Source: an uncultured Eubacteriales bacterium (GTDB lineage: Bacteria; Bacillota; Clostridia; Christensenellales; Aristaeellaceae). Taken from it: 64,000 bases of DNA. The notes below the pieces were generated by a model. It did no database searches and was not told where the DNA came from. It worked only from the letters and a program-made list of their open reading frames with translations. A program made the position numbers and the translations under genes. The DNA lies in assembly GCA_900542445.1 (NCBI GenBank), contig UQNN01000001.1:186001-250000 (forward strand), written 5' to 3'. Below, one piece after another: positions 8,502 through 17,681 of this stretch (positions are counted from its first letter, which is position 1; every line of letters begins with the position of its first letter).

Positions 8502-10619
8502 ATGTATATCATCAAAAAAGACGGCACAAAAGAGCCGTTTAATGTTCAGAAGGTCGTCGCCGCAGTCAACAAAAGCGCCGAACGCGTACTCTATACCTTC
8601 AAGCCGGAGGAACTAGATTTCATCTGCCGCTTCGTCACCGAAAAATGCGAAGCGCTCGGCACCGAAGGCATCATGATCGCGCAGATGCACAACATCGTTG
8701 AAGGCGCGCTCGATGCGATCAATCCTTCCGTCGCCAAATCCTATCGCGATTATCGCAATTACAAGACAGACTTTGTGCAGATGCTCGACACGGTCTACAA
8801 AAAGTCCCAGTCCATCATGTACATCGGCGATAAAGAAAATTCCAACGCGGACAGCGCGCTTGTATCCACCCGCCGCAGCCTGATTTTCAACCAGCTCAAC
8901 AAGCAGCTCTATCAGAAGTTCTTTTTGACAGTCGAAGAATTGCAGGCTCAGCGCGACGGTTATATCTATATCCATGACATGTCCGCCCGCCGCGACACCA
9001 TGAACTGCTGTCTGTTCGATGTCGGCGCGGTATTGCGCGGCGGTTTCGAGATGGGCAATCTGTGGTACAACGAACCAAAAACGCTGAACGTCGCATTTGA
9101 CGTCATCGGCGATATCGTGCTCTCAGCCGCAAGCCAGCAATACGGCGGCTTCACGGTTTCATGCGTCGATCAGCTGCTGGATAAATACGCCGAAGCCAGC
9201 TATGTGATGTTTTATGACCGCTACCGTTCGCTGGGCCTGTCTGACGAGCGCGCACAGGAAGAAGCTATGAAGGACATCACCAATGATTTTGAGCAGGGCT
9301 TCCAGGGCTGGGAATACAAGTTCAACACGGTCGCTTCCAGCCGCGGCGATTATCCGTTCATCACCATGACGCTCGGCCTCGGCCAGACCCGCATGGCTAA
9401 ACTGGCCAGCAAGCTCTTCCTCAAGGTGCATGCAGGCGGTCAAGGCAAGAAAAACAACAAAAAACCGGTGCTCTTCCCCAAACTGGTCTTCCTGTATGAC
9501 GAAAATCTACATGGGCCGGGCAAGCCGCTGGAAGATGTGTTTGAAGCCGGTATTGAGTGTTCCTCCAAGACGATGTATCCCGACTGGCTGAGCCTGACCG
9601 GGGAAGGCTATGTCGCTTCGATGTACAAAAAATACGGCGCCGTCATCAGCCCGATGGGCTGCCGCGCCTTCCTCTCCCCGTGGTTTGAACGCGGCGGCAT
9701 GGAACCGGCCGATGAAAACGACAAGCCCGTGTTTGTCGGCCGCTTCAACATCGGCGCAGTTTCGCTGCATCTGCCGTTGATTCTGGCCAAGTCCCGCAAA
9801 GAAGGACGCGACTTCTACGAAGTGCTGGATTATTACCTCGAATTGATTCGCCGCCTGCACATCCGCACGTATGCCTATCTGGGCGAAATGCGCGCAAGCA
9901 CCAACCCGCTGGCCTACTGCGAGGGTGGTTTCTACGGCGGCCATCTGGGGCTGTATGACAAGATCAAGCCGCTGCTCAAGACGGCGACCGCTTCGTTCGG
10001 CTATACCGCGCTCAATGAGCTTCAGGAGCTTTACAACGGCAAAAGCATCTATGAGGACGGCCAATTCGCTCTGGATGTGATGCAGCACATCAACGAAAAG
10101 GTCAACCAGTTCAAGAAGGAAGACGGTAACCTCTATGCCATCTACGGCACGCCGGCCGAGAGTCTTTGCGGCCTGCAAATCGAGCAATTCCGCAACCTGT
10201 ACGGCATTGTGGAAAACGTTTCGGATCGGCCATATGTCTCCAATTCCTTCCACTGCCACGTAACTGAAGACATCACCCCGATTGAAAAGCAAAACAGCGA
10301 GGCGCGGTTCTGGAATCTCTCCAACGGCGGCAAGATTCAATACGTGCGCTATCCTGTCAGCTATAACAAGGAGGCTATCCGCACGCTGGTGCGCCGCGCT
10401 ATGAAGCTGGGGCTATACGAAGGCGTGAACCTCTCGCTGGCATACTGCGACGACTGCGGCTATCAGCAGCTCGAAATGGATGTCTGCCCGAAGTGCGGCA
10501 GCAAAAACCTGACGAAAATCGACCGCATGAACGGCTATCTTTCCTATTCCCGTGTGCATGGCGAAAGCCGCCTGAACGACGCAAAGATGGCAGAAATTGC
10601 GGAAAGAAAGAGTATGTAA
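8502..10619 (+). CDS. nrdD: Anaerobic ribonucleoside-triphosphate reductase (class III)
   Basis: Glycyl-radical enzyme reducing ribonucleoside triphosphates to deoxy forms under anoxia. The 705-residue protein begins with an ATP-cone (about 1-95, MYIIKKDGTKEPFNVQKVV). The catalytic barrel follows. The C-terminal zinc site is visible as C649, C652, C662 and C665. The glycyl radical is G678 in RMNGYLS. The start chosen is ATG 8502, which begins the ATP-cone; the frame is open upstream, but through the operator sequence. The gene ends one base before nrdG, its activase. Control by NrdR is suggested by the boxes upstream. Confidence 0.97.
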   Translation: MYIIKKDGTKEPFNVQKVVAAVNKSAERVLYTFKPEELDFICRFVTEKCEALGTEGIMIAQMHNIVEGALDAINPSVAKSYRDYRNYKTDFVQMLDTVYKKSQSIMYIGDKENSNADSALVSTRRSLIFNQLNKQLYQKFFLTVEELQAQRDGYIYIHDMSARRDTMNCCLFDVGAVLRGGFEMGNLWYNEPKTLNVAFDVIGDIVLSAASQQYGGFTVSCVDQLLDKYAEASYVMFYDRYRSLGLSDERAQEEAMKDITNDFEQGFQGWEYKFNTVASSRGDYPFITMTLGLGQTRMAKLASKLFLKVHAGGQGKKNNKKPVLFPKLVFLYDENLHGPGKPLEDVFEAGIECSSKTMYPDWLSLTGEGYVASMYKKYGAVISPMGCRAFLSPWFERGGMEPADENDKPVFVGRFNIGAVSLHLPLILAKSRKEGRDFYEVLDYYLELIRRLHIRTYAYLGEMRASTNPLAYCEGGFYGGHLGLYDKIKPLLKTATASFGYTALNELQELYNGKSIYEDGQFALDVMQHINEKVNQFKKEDGNLYAIYGTPAESLCGLQIEQFRNLYGIVENVSDRPYVSNSFHCHVTEDITPIEKQNSEARFWNLSNGGKIQYVRYPVSYNKEAIRTLVRRAMKLGLYEGVNLSLAYCDDCGYQQLEMDVCPKCGSKNLTKIDRMNGYLSYSRVHGESRLNDAKMAEIAERKSM

Positions 10620-10620
10620 C

Positions 10621-11118
10621 ATGAATTATCACAACATTACCGTGGACGACATGCTCAACGGAGACGGTCTGCGCACAGTGCTCTGGGTTTCCGGCTGCAT
10701 GCACCACTGCCGCGGCTGCCAAAATCCGCAAACATGGGACGACAAGAGCGGTATCCCGTTTGACGAAGCCGCAAAAGAAGAGCTTTTTGCCGATCTTTCG
10801 CGGGATTATATGGATGGCATCACCTTTTCGGGCGGCGATCCGCTCTGCCCCGCCAATCGCGAAACCGTCGGACGGTTGATCGCGGAAATTCGTGATCGTT
10901 TTCCTCAGAAAACGATCTGGCTTTACACCGGCGATCTGTTTGAAAGCTTCCGCGATACGCTCCCCTTTCTCCCGCTGATTGACGTGATTGTAGACGGCCC
11001 CTATGTCGAGGCGCTGCGAGACGTCAATCTGCGCTGGCGGGGCAGCAAAAACCAGCGCGTCATCGACGTTAAACAGACGTTAGCCACAGGCAAAGTGGTT
11101 CTGTGGGCCCGAAACTGA
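10621..11118 (+). CDS. nrdG: Anaerobic ribonucleotide reductase activating protein (radical SAM)
   Basis: 165-residue radical SAM activase that installs the glycyl radical on NrdD. The iron-sulfur motif CMHHCRGC (C26, C30, C33) and the SAM-binding GGDP motif (TFSGGDPLCP) are present. Start ATG 10621 follows the nrdD stop directly. An upstream in-frame ATG at 10597 lies inside nrdD and would add eight residues not seen in the family. Co-transcribed with nrdD and probably dut. Confidence 0.96.
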   Translation: MNYHNITVDDMLNGDGLRTVLWVSGCMHHCRGCQNPQTWDDKSGIPFDEAAKEELFADLSRDYMDGITFSGGDPLCPANRETVGRLIAEIRDRFPQKTIWLYTGDLFESFRDTLPFLPLIDVIVDGPYVEALRDVNLRWRGSKNQRVIDVKQTLATGKVVLWARN

Positions 11119-11144
11119 TTTCCCATACAAAGGAGACAAAACAT

Positions 11145-11660
11145 ATGGTTCGTGTCGCACGCTTTGAAAAAGTTTCTCTCCGCCGATTCGTCACGGATTG
11201 GGTCGCGACGTTTCCCCAGCAGACCGTTGAGCAGGCTGTCGCCGCATACGAACGCATTCGCCTGCCGGAACGTGCGACAAGCGGTTCCGCAGGCTACGAC
11301 CTCTTTGCGCCAGTCGGATTTGAGCTTGGCGCAGGCGAAGGCATTAAGATTCCGACAGGTCTGCGCGTGCTGATTGAAGAAGGCTGGGTGCTAACCATTT
11401 ATCCGCGCAGTGGCCTGGGTTTCAAATATCGCTTTCAGCTGGATAATTCCGTCGGCGTAATTGACAGCGATTATGCCCGTTCGGACAACGAGGGGCACAT
11501 CTTTATGCGCATGACCAACGACAATCGCGAAGGCAAGAGTCTGATTGTGCCTTCCGGCACGGCTTTTGCGCAGGGCATTTTCCTGCCGTTCGGCATTACG
11601 GTGGACGACCATGCCCAAGGCGTCCGCAACGGCGGCCTCGGCTCAACGACCGGCCGTTAA
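11145..11660 (+). CDS. dut: dUTP diphosphatase-family protein
   Basis: dUTPase removes dUTP and supplies dUMP for thymidylate synthesis. All five trimeric-dUTPase motifs can be traced in 171 residues: RATSGSAGYDL (43-53), PRSGLGFK (87-94), NSVGVIDSDY (101-110), GTAFAQGIFLPF (138-149) and GGLGSTTGR (163-171). The last has one extra Thr compared with the usual GSTG. An extra N-terminal stretch of about 38 residues precedes motif I. Start ATG 11145 follows AAAGGAG (11129-11135). Position behind nrdDG makes this a deoxynucleotide-supply operon. A dCTP-deaminase activity is less likely given motif III. Confidence 0.88.
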   Translation: MVRVARFEKVSLRRFVTDWVATFPQQTVEQAVAAYERIRLPERATSGSAGYDLFAPVGFELGAGEGIKIPTGLRVLIEEGWVLTIYPRSGLGFKYRFQLDNSVGVIDSDYARSDNEGHIFMRMTNDNREGKSLIVPSGTAFAQGIFLPFGITVDDHAQGVRNGGLGSTTGR

Positions 11661-11665
11661 AAGTC

Positions 11666-11698
11666 AAAGAGACGCGTCCATCTCGGCACGTCTCTTTT
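11666..11698 (+). terminator. Intrinsic terminator after dut
   Basis: AAAGAGACG (11666-11674) pairs with CGTCTCTTT (11689-11697), followed by T residues. Confidence 0.8.
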
Positions 11699-11726
11699 CG
11701 TATTGGATACATCAGGAGGAACCATC

Positions 11727-12236
11727 ATGTCTTTTTCTCATCCGAGTTATCCCGAAGAGAAAGAAGCGCGCTATCAAATGCTTCTGTCACAATCTGCCGC
11801 GCTGCTCGATGAAACGCTCAATCCGATTGCCAACCTGGCCAATATTGCGGCGCTTCTGGCCGATGCTCTGCCGCAAATCAACTGGTGCGGCTTCTATCTG
11901 ATGGATCATGGCGCATTGACGCTTGGACCGTTTTGCGGTCTGCCCGCCTGCGCGAGAATCCAGCCGGGGCGCGGCGTATGCGGCACAGCCGTACAAAAGG
12001 ACAGGGTTCTGCGCATCGCCAATGTTCACGATTTTCCCGGCCACATTGCTTGCGACAGTGCTTCGCAAAGCGAAATTGTTCTTCCCATTCGCCATCAAGG
12101 GCGCGTCATTGGCGTGTTAGACATCGACAGCCCGACTCTTGCCCGGTTCGAGGAAACCGATGAGCGATATCTCTCGGAGCTTGTCATCCAGATTCAGAAG
12201 GCATGTTCATTTAATCGCGCCTCCTATACGCTGTAA
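11727..12236 (+). CDS. msrC: Free methionine-(R)-sulfoxide reductase (GAF domain)
   Basis: 169-residue GAF-domain protein of the fRMsr (YebR/MsrC) family, which reduces free Met-R-sulfoxide using thioredoxin. The family's three redox cysteines are present as C75, C85 and C109 (in GLPACARIQ, GRGVCGTA and HIACDSAS). The family motif NWCGFYL is at 52-58 and GVLDIDSP at 129-136. Start ATG 11727 follows AGGAGGA. The gene stands alone after the dut terminator. In an anaerobe it would serve in oxidative-damage repair. Confidence 0.92.
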   Translation: MSFSHPSYPEEKEARYQMLLSQSAALLDETLNPIANLANIAALLADALPQINWCGFYLMDHGALTLGPFCGLPACARIQPGRGVCGTAVQKDRVLRIANVHDFPGHIACDSASQSEIVLPIRHQGRVIGVLDIDSPTLARFEETDERYLSELVIQIQKACSFNRASYTL

Positions 12237-12294
12237 AATCAACAAAACTCCGACGCCCGTCTGTTTCAATTTTCAAATCTTTCGTCGGCTTTCT

Positions 12295-13137
12295 TTATCT
12301 CTCCTGCATCGCCAATACACGATCAATCATCGCCGCAACACCGCATTCATCGTTGCTCAATGTCTGATAGCGGCATGCTTTTTGAACTGCCGGGCTGGCG
12401 TTTGCCATTGCGACGCTGTGATACGCATATTCCAGCATGCTCAAGTCGTTTTCCGCGTCGCCCATGGCCATCACCTGTTCCCGTTCAAAGCCGAGATAGT
12501 TGGCTAAAAACGCGAGCGCCGTTCCCTTGCCCGCGTTTTCCGGCATAATTTCAATATTGCCCGGCGAAGACTGGGTTAACTGCAAATGCGGAAGGGCTTT
12601 CTGGACGGCTGCGCGCGCCGCCCTGGTGTTTTCCGTATCAACTGCGCCCGCATAGCCATCCTCAGCCAGATACAGTTTCATGATGCCGCGCTCAGCCGCC
12701 GCATACATCGCTTCTTCGCCATAGCGGACTTCGACCAGCGCGCGGTCTGCTATGTGATAATGCTGCCCCGGCGCAAACGCAACCGTCGTCACGCGGCCAT
12801 CCTCGAAGCCGTTCATCATAATATGATATGGAAGCAGAAGATCGATCGCCCGCTTTGCGTCTTCCGGCTCAAGCGAACGTTTGTAAATGACCCTGCCTTC
12901 AGGAAGCGGCGCATCGCTGATTCTCGTTCCATTACAGGCAATCAGCATGCAAGGCAGATTCAATCTGTGCGTAAAATCACTCGCGTCTTCAAGCATGCGG
13001 CCGGTACAGATACACACATGAATTCCCGCCGCATTCGCCCGGCGAATTGCATCAATATTCCGCTGCGGCACAGTTTGATGGTCGCTGAGCAGCAATGTTC
13101 CATCCATATCAAGTGCAATCAAACGCACGTGTTTCAC
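12295..13137 (-). CDS. Cof-type HAD-IIB family phosphatase
   Basis: 280-residue haloacid dehalogenase-fold hydrolase. Motif I is ALDMDGTLL (residues 8-16, nucleophile D10), motif II is in ICTGRML near 44-50, and motif IV is MGDAENDLSML near 225-235. A C2-type cap domain lies between, as in Cof/YidA sugar-phosphate and FMN phosphatases. The natural substrate cannot be read from sequence. The gene ends 58 bp from the convergent msrC. Confidence 0.92.
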   Translation of the reverse strand: MKHVRLIALDMDGTLLLSDHQTVPQRNIDAIRRANAAGIHVCICTGRMLEDASDFTHRLNLPCMLIACNGTRISDAPLPEGRVIYKRSLEPEDAKRAIDLLLPYHIMMNGFEDGRVTTVAFAPGQHYHIADRALVEVRYGEEAMYAAAERGIMKLYLAEDGYAGAVDTENTRAARAAVQKALPHLQLTQSSPGNIEIMPENAGKGTALAFLANYLGFEREQVMAMGDAENDLSMLEYAYHSVAMANASPAVQKACRYQTLSNDECGVAAMIDRVLAMQER

Positions 13138-13156
13138 CGTTTTTCCTCCTCTGTCA

Positions 13157-14038
13157 TCAAAACGGACATTTCACCGTAAACGTCTGCCCATCCAATTCCG
13201 CCAGCACGCCGTCCGCATGGAAAACAAGCCGAGTCGCCCAAAGCTGCTGTCTGCGTAAGCCCAGCTGACGGTTCAGCGCACGATCGCCGTATTTATCATC
13301 GCCCAGAATCGGATGGCCGATATGCGCCAAATGCGCGCGGATCTGATGGGTGCGTCCCGTCATCAATTCCACCTCAAGCCGCGCATATTCTCCCGGCTCC
13401 ATCACGCGATATCCCGTTACAATTTCAAGCGCTCCACGCGCCGGATAATCTGTGACTGAAACGCGCGACAGTTCGGCATCCTTGCGCAGATACGCGCGCA
13501 TGACCGCTTCTTTTCTGGCCGGGCATCCCTTCACGCGGCAGGTATAAAACTTTTCCATCGTCCGCGCTTCAAAGGCCTTCCGTGCCGCTTCGTAAGCGGC
13601 ATCGTCCTTGGTCAGTAAAAGCAGACCGCCGGTCTGCACATCCAGCCGATGGCAAAGCCGAATCGAGTCGGTTTTCTCCCCGGCTTCTCTCTTCATGGCA
13701 ATGACGCGTGTCAATGCGCTGTCGCCTGAAAGCGGATTTTCGTCATTCTGCGCCTGAAGTCCCTGCGGCTTATTGATGAGAATCACATGCTCATTCTCGA
13801 AGACAATCGGCAATCCTGGTTTGCTTTGCCCCCGCGACGCGACGGCCTCTTTGGGCCAGTATGCGCGAATCTGCTGTCCTTCCCGCACGCGCACATCGCC
13901 CGTCACACGCACGCCGTCCACCCGCACATCCCTGTTTTTCAAGGCCTGCTTCACTGCCCACTGCGGCACATCGGCCAGCTGCAAAAGCAGACGGGAAAGC
14001 ATCATTCCATCCTTATCGGGCGTCACAGTGAATTGCAT
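13157..14038 (-). CDS. RluA-family RNA pseudouridine synthase
   Basis: 293-residue pseudouridine synthase with an N-terminal S4-like domain (about 12-60) and the catalytic signature LCHRLDVQTGGLLLL near 128-142 (catalytic D133). GRTHQIRAHLAHIGHPILGD follows towards the C terminus. It belongs to the RluA/RluD branch that modifies rRNA or tRNA uridines; the exact site is not assignable. Start ATG 14038 has AGAGGAG 7 nt upstream. The open frame extends upstream without a ribosome-binding site. Confidence 0.92.
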   Translation of the reverse strand: MQFTVTPDKDGMMLSRLLLQLADVPQWAVKQALKNRDVRVDGVRVTGDVRVREGQQIRAYWPKEAVASRGQSKPGLPIVFENEHVILINKPQGLQAQNDENPLSGDSALTRVIAMKREAGEKTDSIRLCHRLDVQTGGLLLLTKDDAAYEAARKAFEARTMEKFYTCRVKGCPARKEAVMRAYLRKDAELSRVSVTDYPARGALEIVTGYRVMEPGEYARLEVELMTGRTHQIRAHLAHIGHPILGDDKYGDRALNRQLGLRRQQLWATRLVFHADGVLAELDGQTFTVKCPF

Positions 14039-14057
14039 GTTGATTCTCCTCTTTGGT

Positions 14058-15092
14058 TTATTGCAGCATAACGCTGCGCGCGGGGGCAACCCATTTGGGC
14101 GTTTGAATATAGAGATCGGAAAGCGCCGCACGCATCGAATCGGATACATAGACGATCAAAGAAGCCTGCAAAACTTCTTCCAATGCGCTGAGCGGCGCGC
14201 CCTGCTTGCACAGCAGACGCAGCGTTGTCGCAACATCCTCCGCCCTGCGGCCGTCGCGAAGCGCACCGGCAATCGCGCACTCCAATTCCTTTTGAAGCGG
14301 AATCTCTTCGGGCAGAATATCCGTATAACACACTGCGCTGCTCGGCATCATCAAAATTCCGCCCAGGTTTCGTTTGCCGCGAATGACCGACTGTGGGTCG
14401 GCCAACGCCGGATGAATCAGCATAACGCCGCCGTTGTAATCCATGCAGTCGTAACTCGCCCACAGATACCGCCGCGCCAGCTGACTGAACACCTCATCCT
14501 GTTCATTCACACACAATATATCGCGCAAGATCATCCTCTGCGGCTGGCGGTCGTCCAAAGCGCCGACGCGATACAAGGTTCCTGTCAAATACTCGTGAAA
14601 ATCGTTCAGACGCGCGCGAATGGCCTCATGCTCATTGCGGGAAAACGCGCGCGCGGCAGGTTGACGAACTGTTTTTTCCAATTCGATATACGGTTTATCG
14701 CCTATTACGCCAATGCTGGCCCACAGCCTGAGCGACAGCGCGCGCGCCGCTTCCAACTCAACAGCATCCTCGATCCTTGCCGTTCCACCTAGTACGATCG
14801 CGCGTTCAACCAGTTCATGCTCTTCGCGAGAAAGGCAGTCAGCCTGCACGTCGATCGTTTCCAGAACATGCTTCCATACCTGTGTCAGCTGCTGATGATG
14901 CAAGGGCTTCCGCTTAACGTCCTGCCAGCTCTGTTCCAGTCTGCGCTCCAATGCATCCGGCGAAAGTGCTTCCAATCGGTTCGCCCCCAGCGGCCCCAAC
15001 TGTTTCACGCTGTGCTCAAAGCGCCGCTTTTGCATCGCCTCCGGCGTTTTATCCGACCAACCGCCCATCAATATTTCTTCCTGCCTGAACAT
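14058..15092 (-). CDS. Conserved-looking protein of unknown function
   Basis: I do not recognise this 344-residue protein. It is soluble, with no signal peptide or membrane helix, and looks mostly alpha-helical and rich in Leu, Arg and Glu. Two notable segments are YLWASYDCMDYNGGVMLIHPAL-like and KRNLGGILMMPSSAVCYTD-like sequences in the second half. Start ATG 15092 is preceded by GGAGGGATCGAC, a clear ribosome-binding site. It is followed closely by the pseudouridine synthase gene (19 bp), suggesting co-transcription. Codon use looks like that of its neighbours. Confidence 0.75.
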   Translation of the reverse strand: MFRQEEILMGGWSDKTPEAMQKRRFEHSVKQLGPLGANRLEALSPDALERRLEQSWQDVKRKPLHHQQLTQVWKHVLETIDVQADCLSREEHELVERAIVLGGTARIEDAVELEAARALSLRLWASIGVIGDKPYIELEKTVRQPAARAFSRNEHEAIRARLNDFHEYLTGTLYRVGALDDRQPQRMILRDILCVNEQDEVFSQLARRYLWASYDCMDYNGGVMLIHPALADPQSVIRGKRNLGGILMMPSSAVCYTDILPEEIPLQKELECAIAGALRDGRRAEDVATTLRLLCKQGAPLSALEEVLQASLIVYVSDSMRAALSDLYIQTPKWVAPARSVMLQ

Positions 15093-15138
15093 GTCGATCC
15101 CTCCGCGGTTGTTTTTCGGGCTGATTTCCTGGCATGAC

Positions 15139-15169
15139 AATGGCACCCGTGGTTTGCATGGGTGCCATT
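15139..15169. terminator. Stem-loop between ilvE and the unknown gene, possible terminator
   Basis: AATGGCACCC (15139-15148) pairs perfectly with GGGTGCCATT (15160-15169). The minus-strand T tail is poor (ATTGTCATG), so termination downstream of ilvE is only possible. It could instead be a leader structure of the next gene. Confidence 0.45.
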
Positions 15170-15225
15170 TGTCTTGCGTTTATCTTTCGGAATCGGATAA
15201 AATTCGTCCTGATTTATCGCTCGTT

Positions 15226-16296
15226 TCAGGAGAGCTTGACGACCCAGCCAAACGGATCTTCGCGCTCGCCATACTGAATACCAGTCAGCGTATCATAGAA
15301 ATCCTGCGTCAACTTGCCGATTTGACCACCGGAAATGCTGATTTCACGGTCTTTCCAAGCCAGACGCCCGACCGGAGACACAACCGCCGCCGTGCCGGAA
15401 CCGAAAGCCTCTTCCAAAGTGCCATTATCTGCGGCATCAAAAACATCCTGAACGGTAATGCGGCGCTCGTCCACCGGAATACCCTTGTGCTTGGCCAGCT
15501 TGATGATGGAATCGCGCGTTATGCCGCCGAGAATAGAACCCAGAAGCGGCGGCGTAACCAATGCGTCCTTGAACTTGAAGAACATGTTCATCGAGCCAAC
15601 TTCCTCGATATACTTGTTCTCCTTGCCATCGAGCCAAAGCACTTGCTCATAGCCCTTCTTCTCCGCGATATCGCCCGCAAGAATAGAAGCCGCGTAGTTG
15701 CCGCCCGTTTTCGTGAAACCGACGCCGCCCTTCACCGCGCGAACCAGTTCCGGCTCCACATAAATACCGACTGGCGCAAGACCCTTGGCGTAATACGCGC
15801 CGGACGGAGAACAAATAATGAAGAAGCGATACGTGTGGGACGCATGAACGCCTAGCATCACATCGGTAGAGATCATCGTCGGACGGATATACAGCGAGGT
15901 ACCCGGCGCGCTCGGCACCCAATCCGCATCCGCCTTGAGCAGCGCGGTCAGGCCGGCCATAGCCTCTTCCACGTCGATCTTCGGCATGCCCATGCGCTCG
16001 GCGGAACGATTCATACGGGCAAAGTTATCGCGCGGGCGGAACAGATTCAAACCGCCGTCCTTACGGCGATAGCACTTCATGCCTTCAAAAATTTCCTGCG
16101 CATAGTGGAACACGGTGCAGGCCGGATCCATCACAAACGGACCGTAAGGCACCACGCGTGCGTCATGCCAGCCGCGGCCCTGCTCATAATCCATAATAAA
16201 CATGTGATCGGTAAAAATTTTGCCGAAACCGAGTTTGGACTCATCCTCCGGCTTCTTCTTGGGATTGGACGTGAGCGTCACAGGAATATCGTACAT
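15226..16296 (-). CDS. ilvE: Branched-chain amino acid aminotransferase
   Basis: Class IV PLP aminotransferase interconverting Leu/Ile/Val and their 2-oxo acids. The 356-residue length and the segments FGKIFTDHMF, YGPF, FHYAQEIFEGMK and TKTGGNYAAS fit the longer (BCAT type II) subfamily; the PLP lysine is K196. Start ATG 16296 has GGAGG 8 nt upstream and is preferred to an ATG five codons earlier. A full-consensus promoter precedes it. No other branched-chain pathway gene is nearby. Confidence 0.96.
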   Translation of the reverse strand: MYDIPVTLTSNPKKKPEDESKLGFGKIFTDHMFIMDYEQGRGWHDARVVPYGPFVMDPACTVFHYAQEIFEGMKCYRRKDGGLNLFRPRDNFARMNRSAERMGMPKIDVEEAMAGLTALLKADADWVPSAPGTSLYIRPTMISTDVMLGVHASHTYRFFIICSPSGAYYAKGLAPVGIYVEPELVRAVKGGVGFTKTGGNYAASILAGDIAEKKGYEQVLWLDGKENKYIEEVGSMNMFFKFKDALVTPPLLGSILGGITRDSIIKLAKHKGIPVDERRITVQDVFDAADNGTLEEAFGSGTAAVVSPVGRLAWKDREISISGGQIGKLTQDFYDTLTGIQYGEREDPFGWVVKLS

Positions 16297-16368
16297 GATT
16301 TTATCCTCCATCAAAGTTCGGTTTTCCGCGAACTCTGGGGCAAAACTGCCTCGAATCGTAGTGGTTCT

Positions 16369-16397
16369 ATTGTATCGCCACATGTACACAATGTCAA
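16369..16397 (-). promoter_or_regulatory. SigA-type promoter of ilvE
   Basis: TTGACA (16397-16392), 17-bp spacer, TACAAT (16374-16369) on the minus strand. No T-box or leader-peptide structure was recognised in the roughly 70-nt leader. Confidence 0.8.
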
Positions 16398-16539
16398 GGG
16401 CTTAGGCTGTCGAAACGCACGGAAAAAAGTGTTTTTTACAAAAGAACCGCGAAATATACGCGCCATTTTCGCCGTAAACATGCAGATTATCCATATTTCG
16501 TCCATTTTTCAACCTTTTCACATGAATAACGTTCCATTT

Positions 16540-16565
16540 AAAAAGGGACGCTTCCGCGTCCCATT
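16540..16565 (-). terminator. Intrinsic terminator of the dgt-dnaG-rpoD operon
   Basis: GGGACGC (16545-16551) pairs with GCGTCCC (16556-16562) around a TTCC loop, with a T run on the minus strand directly after it. Confidence 0.85.
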
Positions 16566-16577
16566 TTGAAACTTTGT

Positions 16578-17675
16578 TTACTCCAGATAGTCTTTCAGCT
16601 TTTTGCTGCGGCTCGGATGGCGAAGCTTGCGCAGCGCCTTCGCCTCAATCTGACGGATACGCTCACGAGTAACGTTGAACTCCTGTCCAACCTCCTCAAG
16701 CGTGCGCTGGCGGCCATCCTCCAGGCCAAAGCGCAGAGAAAGCACCTTCTTTTCACGCGGGGTAAGCGTATCAAGCACGCCCATCAGCTGCTCTTTCATC
16801 AGCGTGAAAGAAGCGGCCTCTGCGGGCGGCGGCGCGTCGTCGTCCTGAATAAAGTCGCCGAGGTGAGAGTCCTCCTCCTCGCCAATCGGCGTTTCCAGCG
16901 ACACCGGTTCCTGCGCAATTTTAATGATTTCGCGCACCTTCTCCACGCTGATGCCCATAGCCTCGGCAATCTCTTCCGGCTGCGGCTCACGGCCCTTCTC
17001 CTGAAGCAGCTGACGGCTGACGCGAATCAGTTTGTTGATTGTCTCCACCATATGCACCGGAATGCGGATCGTGCGCGCCTGATCGGCAATCGCGCGGGTG
17101 ATGGCCTGGCGAATCCACCACGTCGCGTAGGTCGAAAATTTGAAACCCTTGGTATAATTGAACTTTTCAACCGCTTTAATCAGGCCCAGATTTCCCTCCT
17201 GAATCAGATCGAGAAAGAGCATGCCGCGGCCGACGTAGCGCTTGGCGATGGAAACCACCAGGCGCAGATTCGCTTCGGCCAGCTTCTTTTTCGCCGCCTC
17301 GGCCACTTCGCCGCCCATCTCCATCTGCTTGGCAATTTCAATTTCCTCTTCTGCCGTCAAAAGCGGAACCTTGCCGATCTCCTTGAGGTACATGCGAACC
17401 GGATCGTCGATGCTGATGCCTTCTGGGACAGAGAGATCCATATCCGTTCCGGTTACGTCAGCAGGCAGAACGGCAGTTTCATCCTCCGTCGCATTGATGA
17501 CGTTAATGCCTTCGGATTCCAGTGTCTCAAAAACCGCGTCGATCGCGTCTGCGTCAATATCCAAATCGCTGAGCTTATTCATCACATCCTGATAAGTCAG
17601 CGTCTTTTTTTCGTTGCGCGCAAGGTCGAGGATTTCCTTCACCTTTTGCTGTGCCTGTTCCCTGTTCAATGCCAC
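16578..17675 (-). CDS. rpoD: Primary RNA polymerase sigma factor RpoD/SigA
   Basis: 365-residue housekeeping sigma factor. A short region 1.1-like N terminus is followed by region 1.2 (DDPVRMYLKEIGKVPLLT). Region 2 contains FLDLIQEGNLGLIKAVEKF and YATWWIRQAITRAI. Region 3 follows, then region 4 with LTPREKKVLSLRFGLEDG and the helix-turn-helix VTRERIRQIEAKAL. Its presence fits the TTGACA/TATAAT promoters seen across the window. It lies 6 bp after dnaG, in the conserved dgt-dnaG-rpoD order. Confidence 0.98.
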   Translation of the reverse strand: MALNREQAQQKVKEILDLARNEKKTLTYQDVMNKLSDLDIDADAIDAVFETLESEGINVINATEDETAVLPADVTGTDMDLSVPEGISIDDPVRMYLKEIGKVPLLTAEEEIEIAKQMEMGGEVAEAAKKKLAEANLRLVVSIAKRYVGRGMLFLDLIQEGNLGLIKAVEKFNYTKGFKFSTYATWWIRQAITRAIADQARTIRIPVHMVETINKLIRVSRQLLQEKGREPQPEEIAEAMGISVEKVREIIKIAQEPVSLETPIGEEEDSHLGDFIQDDDAPPPAEAASFTLMKEQLMGVLDTLTPREKKVLSLRFGLEDGRQRTLEEVGQEFNVTRERIRQIEAKALRKLRHPSRSKKLKDYLE

Positions 17676-17681
17676 TAACGA

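Noticed and set aside
16297..16368. T-box or other amino-acid riboswitch before ilvE
   Set aside because: The leader after the predicted transcript start is about 70 nt and has no T-box motif or competing terminator.
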